Program-made: the position numbers and the translations under genes | The notes under the pieces: generated by a model | Database searches by the model: none | What the model was told of the DNA's origin: nothing | The model's input: only the letters and a program-made list of their open reading frames with translations | Shown: positions 9,137 through 18,705 of the stretch, piece after piece | How positions within the stretch are numbered: position 1 is the stretch's first letter | Layout of the letters: every line of letters starts with the position of its first letter | Assembly: GCA_963779515.1 (NCBI GenBank) | Contig: CAVZYN010000001.1 | Coordinates: 372,001 to 436,000, forward strand | DNA length: 64,000 nucleotides | From: CAVZYN01 sp963779515 | GTDB lineage: Bacteria; Pseudomonadota; Alphaproteobacteria; Rhizobiales; Hyphomicrobiaceae | Direction: 5' to 3'

Positions 9137-9853
9137 ATGCAGGATTCGACGCCGGCAAAGACCGTTGTCTTGAAGCTGACGAACCTCGTCCGCGTCTTTG
9201 GCGAGGGCGAACGCCAGATCCGCGTGCTCGATGGCGCGAGCGCGGAGCTGCGCGCCGGCGAGGCAACCGCGCTGGTCGGGCCATCCGGCTCCGGCAAGTC
9301 GACGCTGCTCCACATCGCCGGTTTGCTCGAGACGCCCAACAGTGGCCAGGTGCTCGTGGCGGGTCGCGACTGTTCACGCATGTCGGACGATGAGCGCACG
9401 CGCGTGCGCCGCGCCGAAATGGGATTTGTCTACCAGTTTCACCAATTGTTGCCGGAGTTCTCGGCGCTCGAAAACGTCATGATTCCGCAGCTCATTCAAG
9501 GCCGTCCGCGCCCTGTGGCGGCGGCGCGGGCGAAAGAACTGCTTGATCTGCTCGGGCTCGGCGCCCGTCTCGATCATCGCCCGGCGCAGTTGTCGGGCGG
9601 CGAGCAGCAGCGGACGGCGATCGCGCGCGCGCTGGCGCCGGAGCCGAAACTGCTGCTGGCCGATGAGCCGACCGGCAACCTCGACCCCGAGACCTCGGAG
9701 CACGTTTTCCAAGGCCTGATGGACCTCATCGCGCATACGGGCGTCGCCGCCCTGATCGCGACGCACAACATGGACCTCGCGCGCCGTATGCACCGGGCGC
9801 TGCGGATGGAGCGTGGCACATTGGTCGAGGTGTCGCCGAGCCCGCAGCGGTAA
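9137..9853 (+). CDS. lolD: Lipoprotein-releasing ABC transporter ATP-binding protein
   Basis: This is the cytosolic ATPase that powers lipoprotein release by LolCDE. The 238-residue protein has Walker A GPSGSGKST (about residues 48-56), a Q-loop YQFHQLLPEF, the ABC signature LSGGEQQRTAIARAL (about 152-166), Walker B LLLADEP and the LolD/FtsE-type D-loop TGNLD. It starts 3 bases after lolE, a translationally coupled pair. Its length is usual for LolD. Confidence 0.96.
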   Translation: MQDSTPAKTVVLKLTNLVRVFGEGERQIRVLDGASAELRAGEATALVGPSGSGKSTLLHIAGLLETPNSGQVLVAGRDCSRMSDDERTRVRRAEMGFVYQFHQLLPEFSALENVMIPQLIQGRPRPVAAARAKELLDLLGLGARLDHRPAQLSGGEQQRTAIARALAPEPKLLLADEPTGNLDPETSEHVFQGLMDLIAHTGVAALIATHNMDLARRMHRALRMERGTLVEVSPSPQR

Positions 9854-10020
9854 AAATCACGTGCTCTGCCGTGCGCAGCCTATCGCACACTCGTGCACAG
9901 ACAACGTGAGCGAATCGCGGCATTATTCAGCTGTTTTCCAAGCCCTACGACAACTTGACCACAAAAAGACGTCAGACGCAGGAGGAAACACGGCAACGCT
10001 AAGCACAAGCGAGGTTCGCC

Positions 10021-10302
10021 ATGTTCCGATACGCAGCGATTGGTCTGTTGCTCATGTGCTCGCCGGTTTTGGCGCACGATTGGTACCCGAAAGAGTGTTG
10101 CCATGAGTTCGATTGTGCACCTGTAGAGCACATTGAATCGTTGTTGAATGAAGGCACGCGGGTGCGGACAATTCACGGAACAACGACCATACCCGCGACG
10201 TTTCCGAGACGTGAATCCAAGGACCACAGGATGCATGTGTGCATGCGGCCGTCGGTCAACGGTATGAAGCTCTTGTGCGTGTTCATGCCGCCGTCGTCGT
10301 AA
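10021..10302 (+). CDS. Small secreted cysteine-containing protein, unknown function
   Basis: This 93-residue protein has a clear signal peptide (hydrophobic core YAAIGLLLMCSPVLA) followed by HDWYPKECCHEFDCAPV. The mature part carries six cysteines (a CC pair, then single Cys residues), suggesting disulfides in the periplasm. Similar short proteins opening with an HDWYP...CC...DCAPV pattern are, from memory, widespread hypotheticals in Hyphomicrobiales; no function is known to me. A GAGG ribosome site lies 7 bases before the ATG. It stands alone between lolD and dnaE, with a 167-base upstream gap that could hold its promoter. Confidence 0.75.
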   Translation: MFRYAAIGLLLMCSPVLAHDWYPKECCHEFDCAPVEHIESLLNEGTRVRTIHGTTTIPATFPRRESKDHRMHVCMRPSVNGMKLLCVFMPPSS

Positions 10303-10407
10303 CACCAACGGCTTGGCCGCAGCCGACGCCGTGACGGCGGCAGGGGATTGCGGGGATAGCCGTGCCGGGCTGAGACCTGGGGCATTGCCCTCGGCTAGAC
10401 TGCGCCC

Positions 10408-13400
10408 ATGAACGCACCAATTCGACCTGATCTGAAGTCCGCTGGAACTGCGCAGCCGCCAGCTGCCGCGGGGCCGAGATTCATACATCTCAAAGTTCAT
10501 TCGGCCTATTCGCTGCTCGAAGGCGCGCTGCCGATCTCGAAGCTCGGCAAGATGGCCGAGGCGGCGGGCATGCCGGCGTTGGCGTTGACCGATACGAACA
10601 ACATGTTCGGCGCATTGGAATTCGCCGACAAGCTGGCGGGCAGCGGCGTGCAGCCGATCACCGGCGTGTCGCTGGCACTTAATTTCGAAGAAAAGCGCAA
10701 CGATGATGCCGCCAAGCGCGGCGGTCCGCAGATCACGGCGCGGCACTTCGATGGTTTGATCGCGCTGCTCGCCATGAACGATGCGGGCTACGCCAATCTG
10801 ATGAAGCTCGTGTCCAAGGCGCATCTGGACGCTGGCGAAGCCCAGACGCCGCACATCACGTTCACGGATCTGGCGAGCCACGCCGAAGGACTGATCGTTT
10901 TGACTGGCGGACCGGACGGACCGATCGATCGGGCGCTGCGCGATGCACAGCCGAGCCTCGCCAAGGATCGGCTCACCCAGCTCAAGACGATCGCCGGAGA
11001 CCGGCTCTATGTGGAGCTGCAGCGTCACGGTCTTGCCAGCGAAGCCGAAACCGAGCCGGAACTGATCACCCTTGCCTATGGGCTCGCGCTGCCGCTGGTT
11101 GCGACCAACGAGTGTCTCTTCGCCAAGCCCGACGACTACGAGGCGCATGACGCGTTGCTGTGCATCGCCGACGGCACCTATGTCTCGGAGGAGAACCGCC
11201 GCCGCGTCACCAAGGAGCACTATTTCAAGAGTGCGGACGCGATGGCCAAGTTGTTTTCGGACCTGCCGGAGGCGGTCGCAAACACCATCGAGATCGCAAA
11301 GCGCTGTGCGTGGCGGCTGCAGGGCCGCAAGCCGATCCTGCCGAACTTCGTTGCGGTGAAAAAGGGTGCGAACGAAGCGGACCGTTTGGCAGCCGAGGCC
11401 ACCGAACTCCTGCGCCAAGCCAAAGAGGGGCTTGCCGATCGGTTGGCCGTGTTGCCGCTGGCGCCGGGGTTCTTGAAAGCCGATTATGAGAAGCGCCTTG
11501 CCTACGAAGTCGACGTCATCGCCAAGATGAAGTTTCCGGGCTACTTCCTGATCGTTGCCGACTTCATCAAGTGGTCGAAGACCAACGGTATCCCCGTGGG
11601 GCCGGGCCGCGGGTCTGGCGCGGGTTCGGTGGTCGCCTGGGCGCTGACCATCACCGATCTCGATCCGTTGCGGTTCGGGCTGCTGTTCGAGCGCTTTCTC
11701 AATCCCGAACGCGTCTCGATGCCGGACTTCGACATCGACTTCTGCCAGGACCGGCGCGAAGAGGTGATCAAGTACGTGCAGCAGAAGTACGGCGTCGATC
11801 GCGTGGCGCAGATCATCACCCACGGCAAGCTGCAAGCGCGCGCGGTGCTGCGCGACGTCGGCCGCGTGCTGCAGATGCCCTACGGCCAGGTCGACAAGCT
11901 CTGCAAGCTGGTGCCGAACAACCCCGCCAATCCGGTGACGCTGCCGCAGGCGATCGAGGGCGAGCCGAAGCTGCAGGAAGCGCGCGACAGCGAGCCGGTG
12001 GTCGCGCGATTGTTGGAAGTCGCCCAGAAACTCGAAGGCCTCTATCGCCACGCCTCGACGCACGCGGCCGGGATGGTGATCGGGGATCGGCCGTTGAACG
12101 AGCTGGTGCCGCTTTACCGCGATCCGAAATCGAGTTTTCCGGTCACGCAGTTCAACTGGAAGATGGTCGAGGCCGCGGGCCTCGTAAAATTCGACTTCCT
12201 CGGCCTGAAGACGCTGACGGTTTTGCAGAAGGCCGTGGAGCTGATCAAAAAAGGCCGCGGCATCGATATCGATCTCGCGACGTTGCCGATCGCGGGCGAT
12301 GATCCGAAGGTGATCGCGTCGTACGCGTTGCTCTCGAAGGCGGATACCGCCGGCGTGTTCCAGCTCGAAAGTACGGGCATGCGCCAGAGCCTCGTGCGCC
12401 TGAAACCCGACCGCTTCGAAGACATCATCGCCATGGTGGCGCTCTATCGCCCAGGTCCGATGGACAACATCCCGACCTACATCAACCGCAAGCACAAAGA
12501 AGAACCGATCGAGTATCCGCACGCGCTGATCCAGCCGATCCTGGAAGAGACTTACGGCGTCATCATCTACCAGGAGCAGGTCATTCAGATCGCCCAGGTG
12601 ATGGGCGGCTATACGCTTGGGCAAGCCGACTTGCTGCGCCGCGCCATGGGCAAGAAAGACAAGAACGAAATGGCGGCGCAGCAGGCGAAATTCGTCGAGG
12701 GCGCGATCAAGAACGGTGTCAAGAAGGACGACGCGGTCTATATCTTCGAACTGGTCGACAAGTTCGCGGGCTACGGTTTCAACAAGAGCCACGCTGCCGC
12801 CTACGCGCTGGTCAGCTATCACACGGCGTATTTGAAGGCGAATTATCGCGAGGAGTTCCTCGCGGCGTCGATGACGCTGGACATGGGCAACACCGACAAG
12901 CTCGCGATGTTCGCGGGCGAGGTGCGCAAATCCGGCATCACCGTGAAGCCGCCGTGCGTGAACATGTCTGACGTGGACTTCCTCGCCGAGCCGCCGAAGA
13001 AGGGCGAGAAACACGGTGCGATCCGCTATTCGATGGCGGCGCTGAAGAATATCGGCGCGTCCGCGGTCGAGACGATTGTCGCCGAGCGGCGCGAGAACGG
13101 CCCCTTCAAGGATCTCTCGGATTTCGCCGCCCGGCTCAATCCCAAGGCGCTGAACAAGCGCGGCCTGGAGACACTGTCGGCGGCCGGCGCCTTTGATGCG
13201 TTCGAGAGCAATCGCGCTGCCGTCAACGGCAATGTCGATCAGATCATGGCGCTGGCCAACCGTTTGGCGACCAACAAGGCCGAGGGGACGTCGGATCTGT
13301 TCGGCGGGTCGGGGGGCGGCGCGGCCAAGCTCGACATCCGGCCGGTGAAAGCCTGGACGCCGATGGAAAAGTTGAACGAGGAGTTCGCGGCGATCGGTTT

Positions 13401-13998
13401 CTTCCTGTCGGGCCATCCGCTGGACGAATACGAGAGCGTGCTGCCGAAGCTCGGCGTGCTGCCGTTCGCCGAATTCGAGGCCTCGACCCCGCTTGGCACG
13501 GGTGCGGGGCGCTTGGCGGCGATCGTCGTTGCCGCCCGCATCAAGAAATCGCAGAAGGGCAATACCTTCGCGTTCGGCATGTTCTCGGATAAGACCGGCC
13601 AGTTCGAGGCGGTGATCTTTTCCGATACGCTCAATCAGGCGGGCGATCTACTGACGCCGGGAACGCCGGTGCTGCTGTCGGTGCAGGCCGAGCGCGATGG
13701 CGAGACGTTGAAGATGCGCGTGCAGCACGTCGAGGCGCTCGATCGCGCCGCGGCGGGCGTGCAGAAGGGGTTGCGGGTGATGCTCGACCGTCGCGTCATC
13801 CAAGGCCCGAAAGGCCGGCTCGATGAATTGAAGAAGCTCTTGAAGCCGGGCGGGCGTGGCGAGGTCAAGCTCGTGGTCGAGCTTGATGATCGCGGCCGGG
13901 TGCTCGAACTCGCGTTGCCGGGCAAGTTCGATGTCTCGCCAACGCAGCGCGGGCTGATCTCGACGGTGCCGGGCGTGATTGAGGTGGTGGATATTTAG
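10408..13998 (+). CDS. dnaE: DNA polymerase III subunit alpha
   Basis: This is the replicative polymerase catalytic subunit, 1196 residues. The N-terminal PHP domain begins FIHLKVHSAYSLLEGALPI, the polymerase active site shows MPDFDIDFCQDRR at about residue 438 and the GPGRGSGAGSVVAWAL loop lies just before it. The helix-hairpin-helix and OB-fold (KGNTFAFGMFSDKTG) regions follow. This is the DnaE1 (replicative) type by length and by the fully conserved catalytic aspartates. It starts about 100 bases after the small secreted protein and faces the convergent response-regulator gene, whose end is 51 bases away. Confidence 0.97.
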   Translation: MNAPIRPDLKSAGTAQPPAAAGPRFIHLKVHSAYSLLEGALPISKLGKMAEAAGMPALALTDTNNMFGALEFADKLAGSGVQPITGVSLALNFEEKRNDDAAKRGGPQITARHFDGLIALLAMNDAGYANLMKLVSKAHLDAGEAQTPHITFTDLASHAEGLIVLTGGPDGPIDRALRDAQPSLAKDRLTQLKTIAGDRLYVELQRHGLASEAETEPELITLAYGLALPLVATNECLFAKPDDYEAHDALLCIADGTYVSEENRRRVTKEHYFKSADAMAKLFSDLPEAVANTIEIAKRCAWRLQGRKPILPNFVAVKKGANEADRLAAEATELLRQAKEGLADRLAVLPLAPGFLKADYEKRLAYEVDVIAKMKFPGYFLIVADFIKWSKTNGIPVGPGRGSGAGSVVAWALTITDLDPLRFGLLFERFLNPERVSMPDFDIDFCQDRREEVIKYVQQKYGVDRVAQIITHGKLQARAVLRDVGRVLQMPYGQVDKLCKLVPNNPANPVTLPQAIEGEPKLQEARDSEPVVARLLEVAQKLEGLYRHASTHAAGMVIGDRPLNELVPLYRDPKSSFPVTQFNWKMVEAAGLVKFDFLGLKTLTVLQKAVELIKKGRGIDIDLATLPIAGDDPKVIASYALLSKADTAGVFQLESTGMRQSLVRLKPDRFEDIIAMVALYRPGPMDNIPTYINRKHKEEPIEYPHALIQPILEETYGVIIYQEQVIQIAQVMGGYTLGQADLLRRAMGKKDKNEMAAQQAKFVEGAIKNGVKKDDAVYIFELVDKFAGYGFNKSHAAAYALVSYHTAYLKANYREEFLAASMTLDMGNTDKLAMFAGEVRKSGITVKPPCVNMSDVDFLAEPPKKGEKHGAIRYSMAALKNIGASAVETIVAERRENGPFKDLSDFAARLNPKALNKRGLETLSAAGAFDAFESNRAAVNGNVDQIMALANRLATNKAEGTSDLFGGSGGGAAKLDIRPVKAWTPMEKLNEEFAAIGFFLSGHPLDEYESVLPKLGVLPFAEFEASTPLGTGAGRLAAIVVAARIKKSQKGNTFAFGMFSDKTGQFEAVIFSDTLNQAGDLLTPGTPVLLSVQAERDGETLKMRVQHVEALDRAAAGVQKGLRVMLDRRVIQGPKGRLDELKKLLKPGGRGEVKLVVELDDRGRVLELALPGKFDVSPTQRGLISTVPGVIEVVDI

Positions 13999-14049
13999 CG
14001 CCCGCGACCTCCGTCTTATTTCCCCGTCAACTGCGCCCCGTCGACTGCG

Positions 14050-14532
14050 CTACGCCTTCGGCGTCTTTGCCTGCGCTTGCGCATAGACCTTGTCGAGCGC
14101 TTGCGCCAGCCGCACGCTGTTGACCTGGTCTTTGTGGATCGCATCGGCGACGCCGGCTTGGCGAAGTTCCGCACTGCGATACGCGTCGAGCAGGCTGCTG
14201 ATCACGACAATCGGGCCCTCGTAGCCGCAGCGGCGCAGGAACGGGATCGTGTTGTTGGCCGTGTCACTCGGCGGCAAATGATCGTCGAGAAAAATGATCT
14301 CGGGCTTCCTCTCGATCACGCAGTCGAGCGCGCTGCCGAGTGTCGGCGCACGCCGCAACTGGACGTCGTAGCCGAACATGCCGCGCAACGTCGCCAGCAT
14401 GCGCGCGCCTTCTTTCTCGTTGTCTTCGACAACGAGAATATCGTTGAATTTCGACTGATGCTGACGCGATTTCGCGAGACCGCTTTTCTCGTCGAGAAAC
14501 CGCCCGCCTGGACTCTTCGGCGTCGTTTTCAT
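14050..14532 (-). CDS. Single-domain response regulator
   Basis: This 160-residue protein consists of a basic N-terminal tail of about 30 residues and one receiver domain with no output domain. The acidic pair is in VVEDNE (residues 36-37), the likely phospho-acceptor Asp is in FLDDHLPP (83-84), the Ser switch is in VVISS and the conserved Lys is in IHKDQV (134). It lies 246 bases downstream of the histidine kinase on the same strand and is its most likely partner. Output would be by protein-protein contact. The gap may hold its own promoter. Confidence 0.9.
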   Translation of the reverse strand: MKTTPKSPGGRFLDEKSGLAKSRQHQSKFNDILVVEDNEKEGARMLATLRGMFGYDVQLRRAPTLGSALDCVIERKPEIIFLDDHLPPSDTANNTIPFLRRCGYEGPIVVISSLLDAYRSAELRQAGVADAIHKDQVNSVRLAQALDKVYAQAQAKTPKA

Positions 14533-14778
14533 GTCCCATTCCCTGTGAATTGCCGGCCCCGCGAATTGCCGACTCTGAGACGCGGCGGAAACGTCGCCTG
14601 CCCCCGCACCATCTCGCCCCCGGCGCGCCCATGCAAGACCCTACGCTACATGAGTGCAGGCCGGACACAAAACCCTTATATCCCTTGGGAGTGCAACGCA
14701 AAGCCAGATACCGCCGGATCGTGCGGCTAAAAATGGCACGGCCGGAACTCAAGCCGGTTAGAATGCTTGACGCAAGCG

Positions 14779-15976
14779 TCACATCTGGATGGTTTTCGGC
14801 CAGATCACTCTGAACGTCGTGCCGCGCCGGTGTGCGGGATCCGAGACGATGGAGATGCTGCCGCCGACAGACTCGATGGTCTTTTTCACGAGCGCGAGCC
14901 CGATGCCGCTGCCATCGGTGTGGGCGCGGTCGGCGACCTTGCGGAACGCCTGGAAGACAGCGGCGTGCCAGTCCGGCGGAATGCCGGGGCCGTCATCCTG
15001 CAATCGAAAACACGACGTGAGACGCACCTTCCTCGGCGGCGAGCGTGATCCGGCCCTGGTCCTTGTCGTGATGCTTGAGTGCGTTCTCGATCAAATTGCG
15101 CAGGGCGATATCGAGCGGGATCGCCAGTGTGTCGAGGCACGGCCAATGGCCTTCGAACGTGATCTCGAAGGCGTCCGGCACGGCGAGGCTCGCGACGATT
15201 TCATCGGCCAGTTCGCGGGCGTCGATCGTCGACACACTTTCCGATTTGCGGCCGACGCGCGCGTAAGACAGCAGGCCGCTCAACATGCCCGACATCCGCA
15301 GCGTCTGGCCGCGCATTTCTTCCGCCGACGACAGCACAGTCTTGCGCTTGCCGGCGTTTTCGGCGGCGATGATATCCTCGCTGACATGGCGCAGCGCCCG
15401 CAGCGGTCCCTGCAAGTCGTGCGAGATCACGTACGCAAACTCCTCGAGATCGCGATTGGCGCGCATCAGTTCCTTGTTGGCGCGCTCGAGCAAGCGCGAC
15501 TTCGTCTGCGATTCGAGTTCGAGGGCGCGCCGCGCGTTCACCTGTCGCATCAGCTCACTTTCGTTGCCGGTCTTGAAGATGTTGGCCACCAGCAAAACGA
15601 GATACGGGTTCTCGCCGTCGATCCGGAAGATCGCGATATTGAAACGCGGCGACGGCACGCCCTTATCCGCCATCATCATGACGTTCGGCACCATCACCGG
15701 CGGATCGCCCGGCACCTTGAGCGCGTGGATCATGTCCTCGAGCCCGACCAGCGCCAACAGCCGGTCCGTGACCGTGCGCCCGACCTCGATCCCATCGGCG
15801 ATCGCGCCATGGCGCGCGCGAGTCACGAGATCGCGATCGAGCCACAGAAATCCGATCGAGCCGCGCGGGCCCAGCACGTCGAGCACGGCATGGGCGGCAG
15901 CCGCGGTGGAAACGTCAGCGTTCCCGCCGGAGGATGCTGCTGGCCGCTTGGATGAAGGCTTCTTTGACATTGCCAC
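14779..15976 (-). pseudogene. Sensor histidine kinase, frame broken before the ATP-binding domain
   Basis: The N-terminal part (about 170 residues) looks like a PAS-type sensor. A coiled linker follows, then an H box EEFAYVISHDLQGPLRALRH, the same type as in phytochrome-like kinases, and an N box LRNLIENALKHHDK. The frame then hits a stop at 14993-14995. The remaining ATPase domain (DDGPGIPP and DGSGIGLALVKKTIES) is intact in another frame, 14779-15027. One extra base (one of the two C at 14997-14998 on the + strand) explains the break; removing it gives about 396-398 residues. The start is GTG 15976 or ATG 15970, overlapping the GTPase gene by about 60 bases. Sequencing error or genuine mutation cannot be told apart here. 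Confidence 0.85.
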
Positions 15977-16427
15977 CGGTTTTAGCGCTGGTGCGAATGA
16001 GGGGGTAGGGCGGGTTGTGCAATTCGTCGATCAGATCAGGCTCGGAGCCTGGCGCCAGCAGATCCGACTTGTTGAGGATCAGGATCACCTCGCGGCCCGG
16101 CAGCAAGCGCGTGAAGCCGCGCGCCAGCGTCAGCATCGCGGACTGCGTGCTCGGGCGCCAGACATCGGCCACGATCAGCGCCGCGCTGGCGCCGCGCACG
16201 TACACTTGATTGAAAATCCCTTCGCCGAAGTTGCCGTCGGTATCCCAGATCACCAGTTCGGCTTTCTGATCCGCTTTCGGGCCCGCGCCGTCGACGTCGT
16301 ACTTGTAAAGATCGACGCCGATTGTGGCGTGATAGTCCGCTTCGAACACGCCGAGCACGAGCCGGCGCACCAGCGACGTCTTGCCGACGCCGATGTCGCC
16401 GAGCAGCATGATCTTCTTCGCGTTCAT
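15915..16427 (-). CDS. Ras/Rab-like small GTPase
   Basis: This 170-residue protein shows all five G motifs of a Ras-superfamily GTPase: G1 GDIGVGKT (residues 10-17), switch I Thr35 in HATIG, G3 WDTDG (61-65), G4 NKSD (119-122) and G5 SAK (148-150). Rab and Ras proteins have WDTAGQE at G3; here it is WDTDGNF, so the catalytic Gln is an Asn. There is no C-terminal prenylation cysteine. Prokaryotic Ras-like GTPases (MglA and the Rup families) are known, usually acting with Roadblock/LC7 or membrane partners. It is 13 bases downstream of the OmpA-domain protein and overlaps the kinase gene, so it is probably part of one regulatory unit. Confidence 0.9.
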   Translation of the reverse strand: MNAKKIMLLGDIGVGKTSLVRRLVLGVFEADYHATIGVDLYKYDVDGAGPKADQKAELVIWDTDGNFGEGIFNQVYVRGASAALIVADVWRPSTQSAMLTLARGFTRLLPGREVILILNKSDLLAPGSEPDLIDELHNPPYPLIRTSAKTGGNVKEAFIQAASSILRRER

Positions 16428-16440
16428 GGCGCCGCCTGCA

Positions 16441-18666
16441 TCACGGCATCAACTCGAAACTGGCACGCCGATTGGGGCTCTGCGGACCCGATACGGGACG
16501 CGCATCCGGATCACCGGCCCGGCTCGCCGCCGTCAAGCGCTGGCGCGGCACGCCTAGGTCGGCCAACGCCGCGATCACCGTCTCGGCGCGGCGGACGGAC
16601 AGACTGTTGTTGGCGTTGGCCTGGCCGCGATCGTCGGTGTAGCCGATCACGCGCACCGACCCGATGGGGCTTTCGCGAATGAGGCTCGCCAGTTCGCCAA
16701 TCATGCGGCGCGCGGCGTCGTCATCACGGAAGTCGACGCCATTGGCGAAGAACACGGCGTTGGCGCTGTTCGCCAGCCAGGCGATCAGCCTCTCCGAAAC
16801 TTGTGGCACCGGCGGCGTGGCGACGATCGGCACCGGCGCCACCTGGATGACGGCGGGCGCCGGGATCGAGAGCCGGTCAACCCGCGCCTTCAGCGCCGCC
16901 AGATCGCGCTCGAGCGGCCGCACGGTCGCAACCCGGTCATAGGAGAGTGCGAGCACGCTCAAACGCTCGGCCGCCAGCGCCGCTTCCTCGGCATTCTCCA
17001 CGGGTCCGCGCCGCACGGCGGCAGCCGGCGCCGCCGCGATGCCGAGTACGCCGCCGAGGTCGCGTTCGGCGGCGGACAAGCGCTGCTCGAGGGTGGCAAG
17101 GCGTGGCTCGAGCGCCGTCAGCTCGGCCCGCGTGACACTCTCTGCGGGAACTTGCGGCCAATCCCGCTCGGCCGCCGCGATGGCGTCGCTCGCACGCTTC
17201 ACCTGCGCTTTTTCCGCGGCATCACCGGCGCCCGCTTCGATGCGTTGCAGCACTGGCTTCACGACCGAGAGCCGCGCCCGCGCCCGATCCAGCGAGCGCT
17301 GGATCGACGCCCGCAGCTGGGCCAACTCGACGCTGCTGAGATTCTGCTGCAGACCGGAGATCTGCCCCGCGAGGCGCGCCTCGAGTTCCGCATTGCTGCC
17401 GGTGTTGACGGTGATCTGCGGCAGCACCGCCAACTGATCGCGCACGTCGGCGCCGCGCGTGCCGACGCGCAAGCCTTCGACCACCTCGCTACGCATCGCC
17501 GCTGTCGGCACATAGCCCGAGATCGTCAGCGCCTTGCCGCCGCGATCGACATCGAGTTTGACGAAGTCGCGGCCAAGGTTCGGGATCGTGGCGATGACGC
17601 GCTCGGCGGACGATCGCGTGCGCGCGGTCTCGAACGATTGCCACATCGACCATCCAAACCACGCCAGCAGCGGCAATCCGATCAGCGTCAGTAGCGCATA
17701 GAGCGGGCCAAACCCGCCGCGGCTCGGCCGCATCTCGGATTGTTTCTCCGCAATCTTGACATTGAGGTCCGTGGCGAGGCCCGGCAGCACGGGGACAGCC
17801 TTGCCACCGGCGGACACAGCCGCGGTCTGGTGCTGCTGCAGCGTCGCGAAGAATTCGTCGTCGATCAGCTGGCGGATCGCGGTCGGGCCGGTGCCCGAGA
17901 GCTTCAGCGCCAGGAGATGCGCCGGCGACCCGCGCACATAGAGGCGCTTGCCTTCGGCGTCGGCCGCCTCTTCGAACTCGACGACCTTCAAGCCGGCGGT
18001 CTTGGCGTCGAAGGCTTCTTCGGCGTAACTCGTCAAGGCCGCGAGCATGCCGCCGGTCAGGACGCTGCGATTGGATTGGGCGCTGCCGCCGGTCTCTTGC
18101 GAACTCCAGTACTCGACAACCTCGCCCGAGCCGCGCTTCAACAGATAAAGTTCCTCGACGTCGAGCGTCTGTGTCTCGGCGAGGGCCAGCTCGCTGATCG
18201 GCTGGCCGGTCATCATGCTCTTGACGCGCAGACTGAGGCCCTTGCCCGGCATGCCCACTTCGAGCTTCCGGTTGATCTGCTCCATCATGTCCTTGAAGGC
18301 ATTGGCGACGTAGGTCTTGACCAGCTGGCCGGTGATCGGCGCCAGCATGTCGACCATTTCTTTTTGGCTATTCTTCAGCTCGTGCCGCATCGTGCCGACG
18401 ACGATCGGCGCCAATGCCTCGTTCATCGAGTCGTGATGCTTGACTTCGGCCTGCTTGAGCGCGCCATCCAGCACGCCCGCCACGCTGTCGCGCAACCGGT
18501 CATCGGTACCGACGCGTTCCGTCAGCACTTGAAGTTTTTGATCGGTTTCCTGCGCGCGCTTGGCTTGAGCCTCGGTCACGCCTTGCACCCGGCGCGCGAG
18601 TTCGTCCAATCGATGGCTATCGCCGTCGAACAGGATTTCCTGGAGACGCGTTACGCCCTGCGACAT
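16441..18666 (-). CDS. Membrane-spanning coiled-coil protein with C-terminal OmpA domain
   Basis: This 741-residue protein has a helical N-terminal region (about 1-160) and then an alpha/beta stretch (about 168-280: EELYLLKRGSGEVVEYW ... KRLYVRGSPAHLLALKLSG). A single membrane helix lies at about 319-342. After it come a BON-like segment (LTISGYVPTAAMRSEVV, about 380-396), a long coiled coil (about 425-600) and an OmpA/MotB peptidoglycan-binding domain (about 625-741) with VIGYTDDRGQANANNSLSVRRAE and the closing NRRASFEL. The N-terminus should be cytosolic and the OmpA domain periplasmic. Its tight linkage to the GTPase (13 bases) suggests the cytosolic part contacts the GTPase. No signal peptide is present. 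Confidence 0.88.
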   Translation of the reverse strand: MSQGVTRLQEILFDGDSHRLDELARRVQGVTEAQAKRAQETDQKLQVLTERVGTDDRLRDSVAGVLDGALKQAEVKHHDSMNEALAPIVVGTMRHELKNSQKEMVDMLAPITGQLVKTYVANAFKDMMEQINRKLEVGMPGKGLSLRVKSMMTGQPISELALAETQTLDVEELYLLKRGSGEVVEYWSSQETGGSAQSNRSVLTGGMLAALTSYAEEAFDAKTAGLKVVEFEEAADAEGKRLYVRGSPAHLLALKLSGTGPTAIRQLIDDEFFATLQQHQTAAVSAGGKAVPVLPGLATDLNVKIAEKQSEMRPSRGGFGPLYALLTLIGLPLLAWFGWSMWQSFETARTRSSAERVIATIPNLGRDFVKLDVDRGGKALTISGYVPTAAMRSEVVEGLRVGTRGADVRDQLAVLPQITVNTGSNAELEARLAGQISGLQQNLSSVELAQLRASIQRSLDRARARLSVVKPVLQRIEAGAGDAAEKAQVKRASDAIAAAERDWPQVPAESVTRAELTALEPRLATLEQRLSAAERDLGGVLGIAAAPAAAVRRGPVENAEEAALAAERLSVLALSYDRVATVRPLERDLAALKARVDRLSIPAPAVIQVAPVPIVATPPVPQVSERLIAWLANSANAVFFANGVDFRDDDAARRMIGELASLIRESPIGSVRVIGYTDDRGQANANNSLSVRRAETVIAALADLGVPRQRLTAASRAGDPDARPVSGPQSPNRRASFELMP

Positions 18667-18705
18667 CGAAACTTTACCCGCTGTAAGAGACGCCTGAACG
18701 CGGCG

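Noticed and set aside
9880..13416. A 1178-codon open frame antisense to dnaE
   Set aside because: It lies wholly opposite a conserved dnaE, has Arg/His/Gln-rich composition typical of GC-rich shadow frames and no ribosome site.
14985..15010. Programmed frameshift in the histidine kinase
   Set aside because: No slippery heptamer or downstream structure is evident. The same kind of break occurs in unrelated genes nearby, so an indel is likelier.
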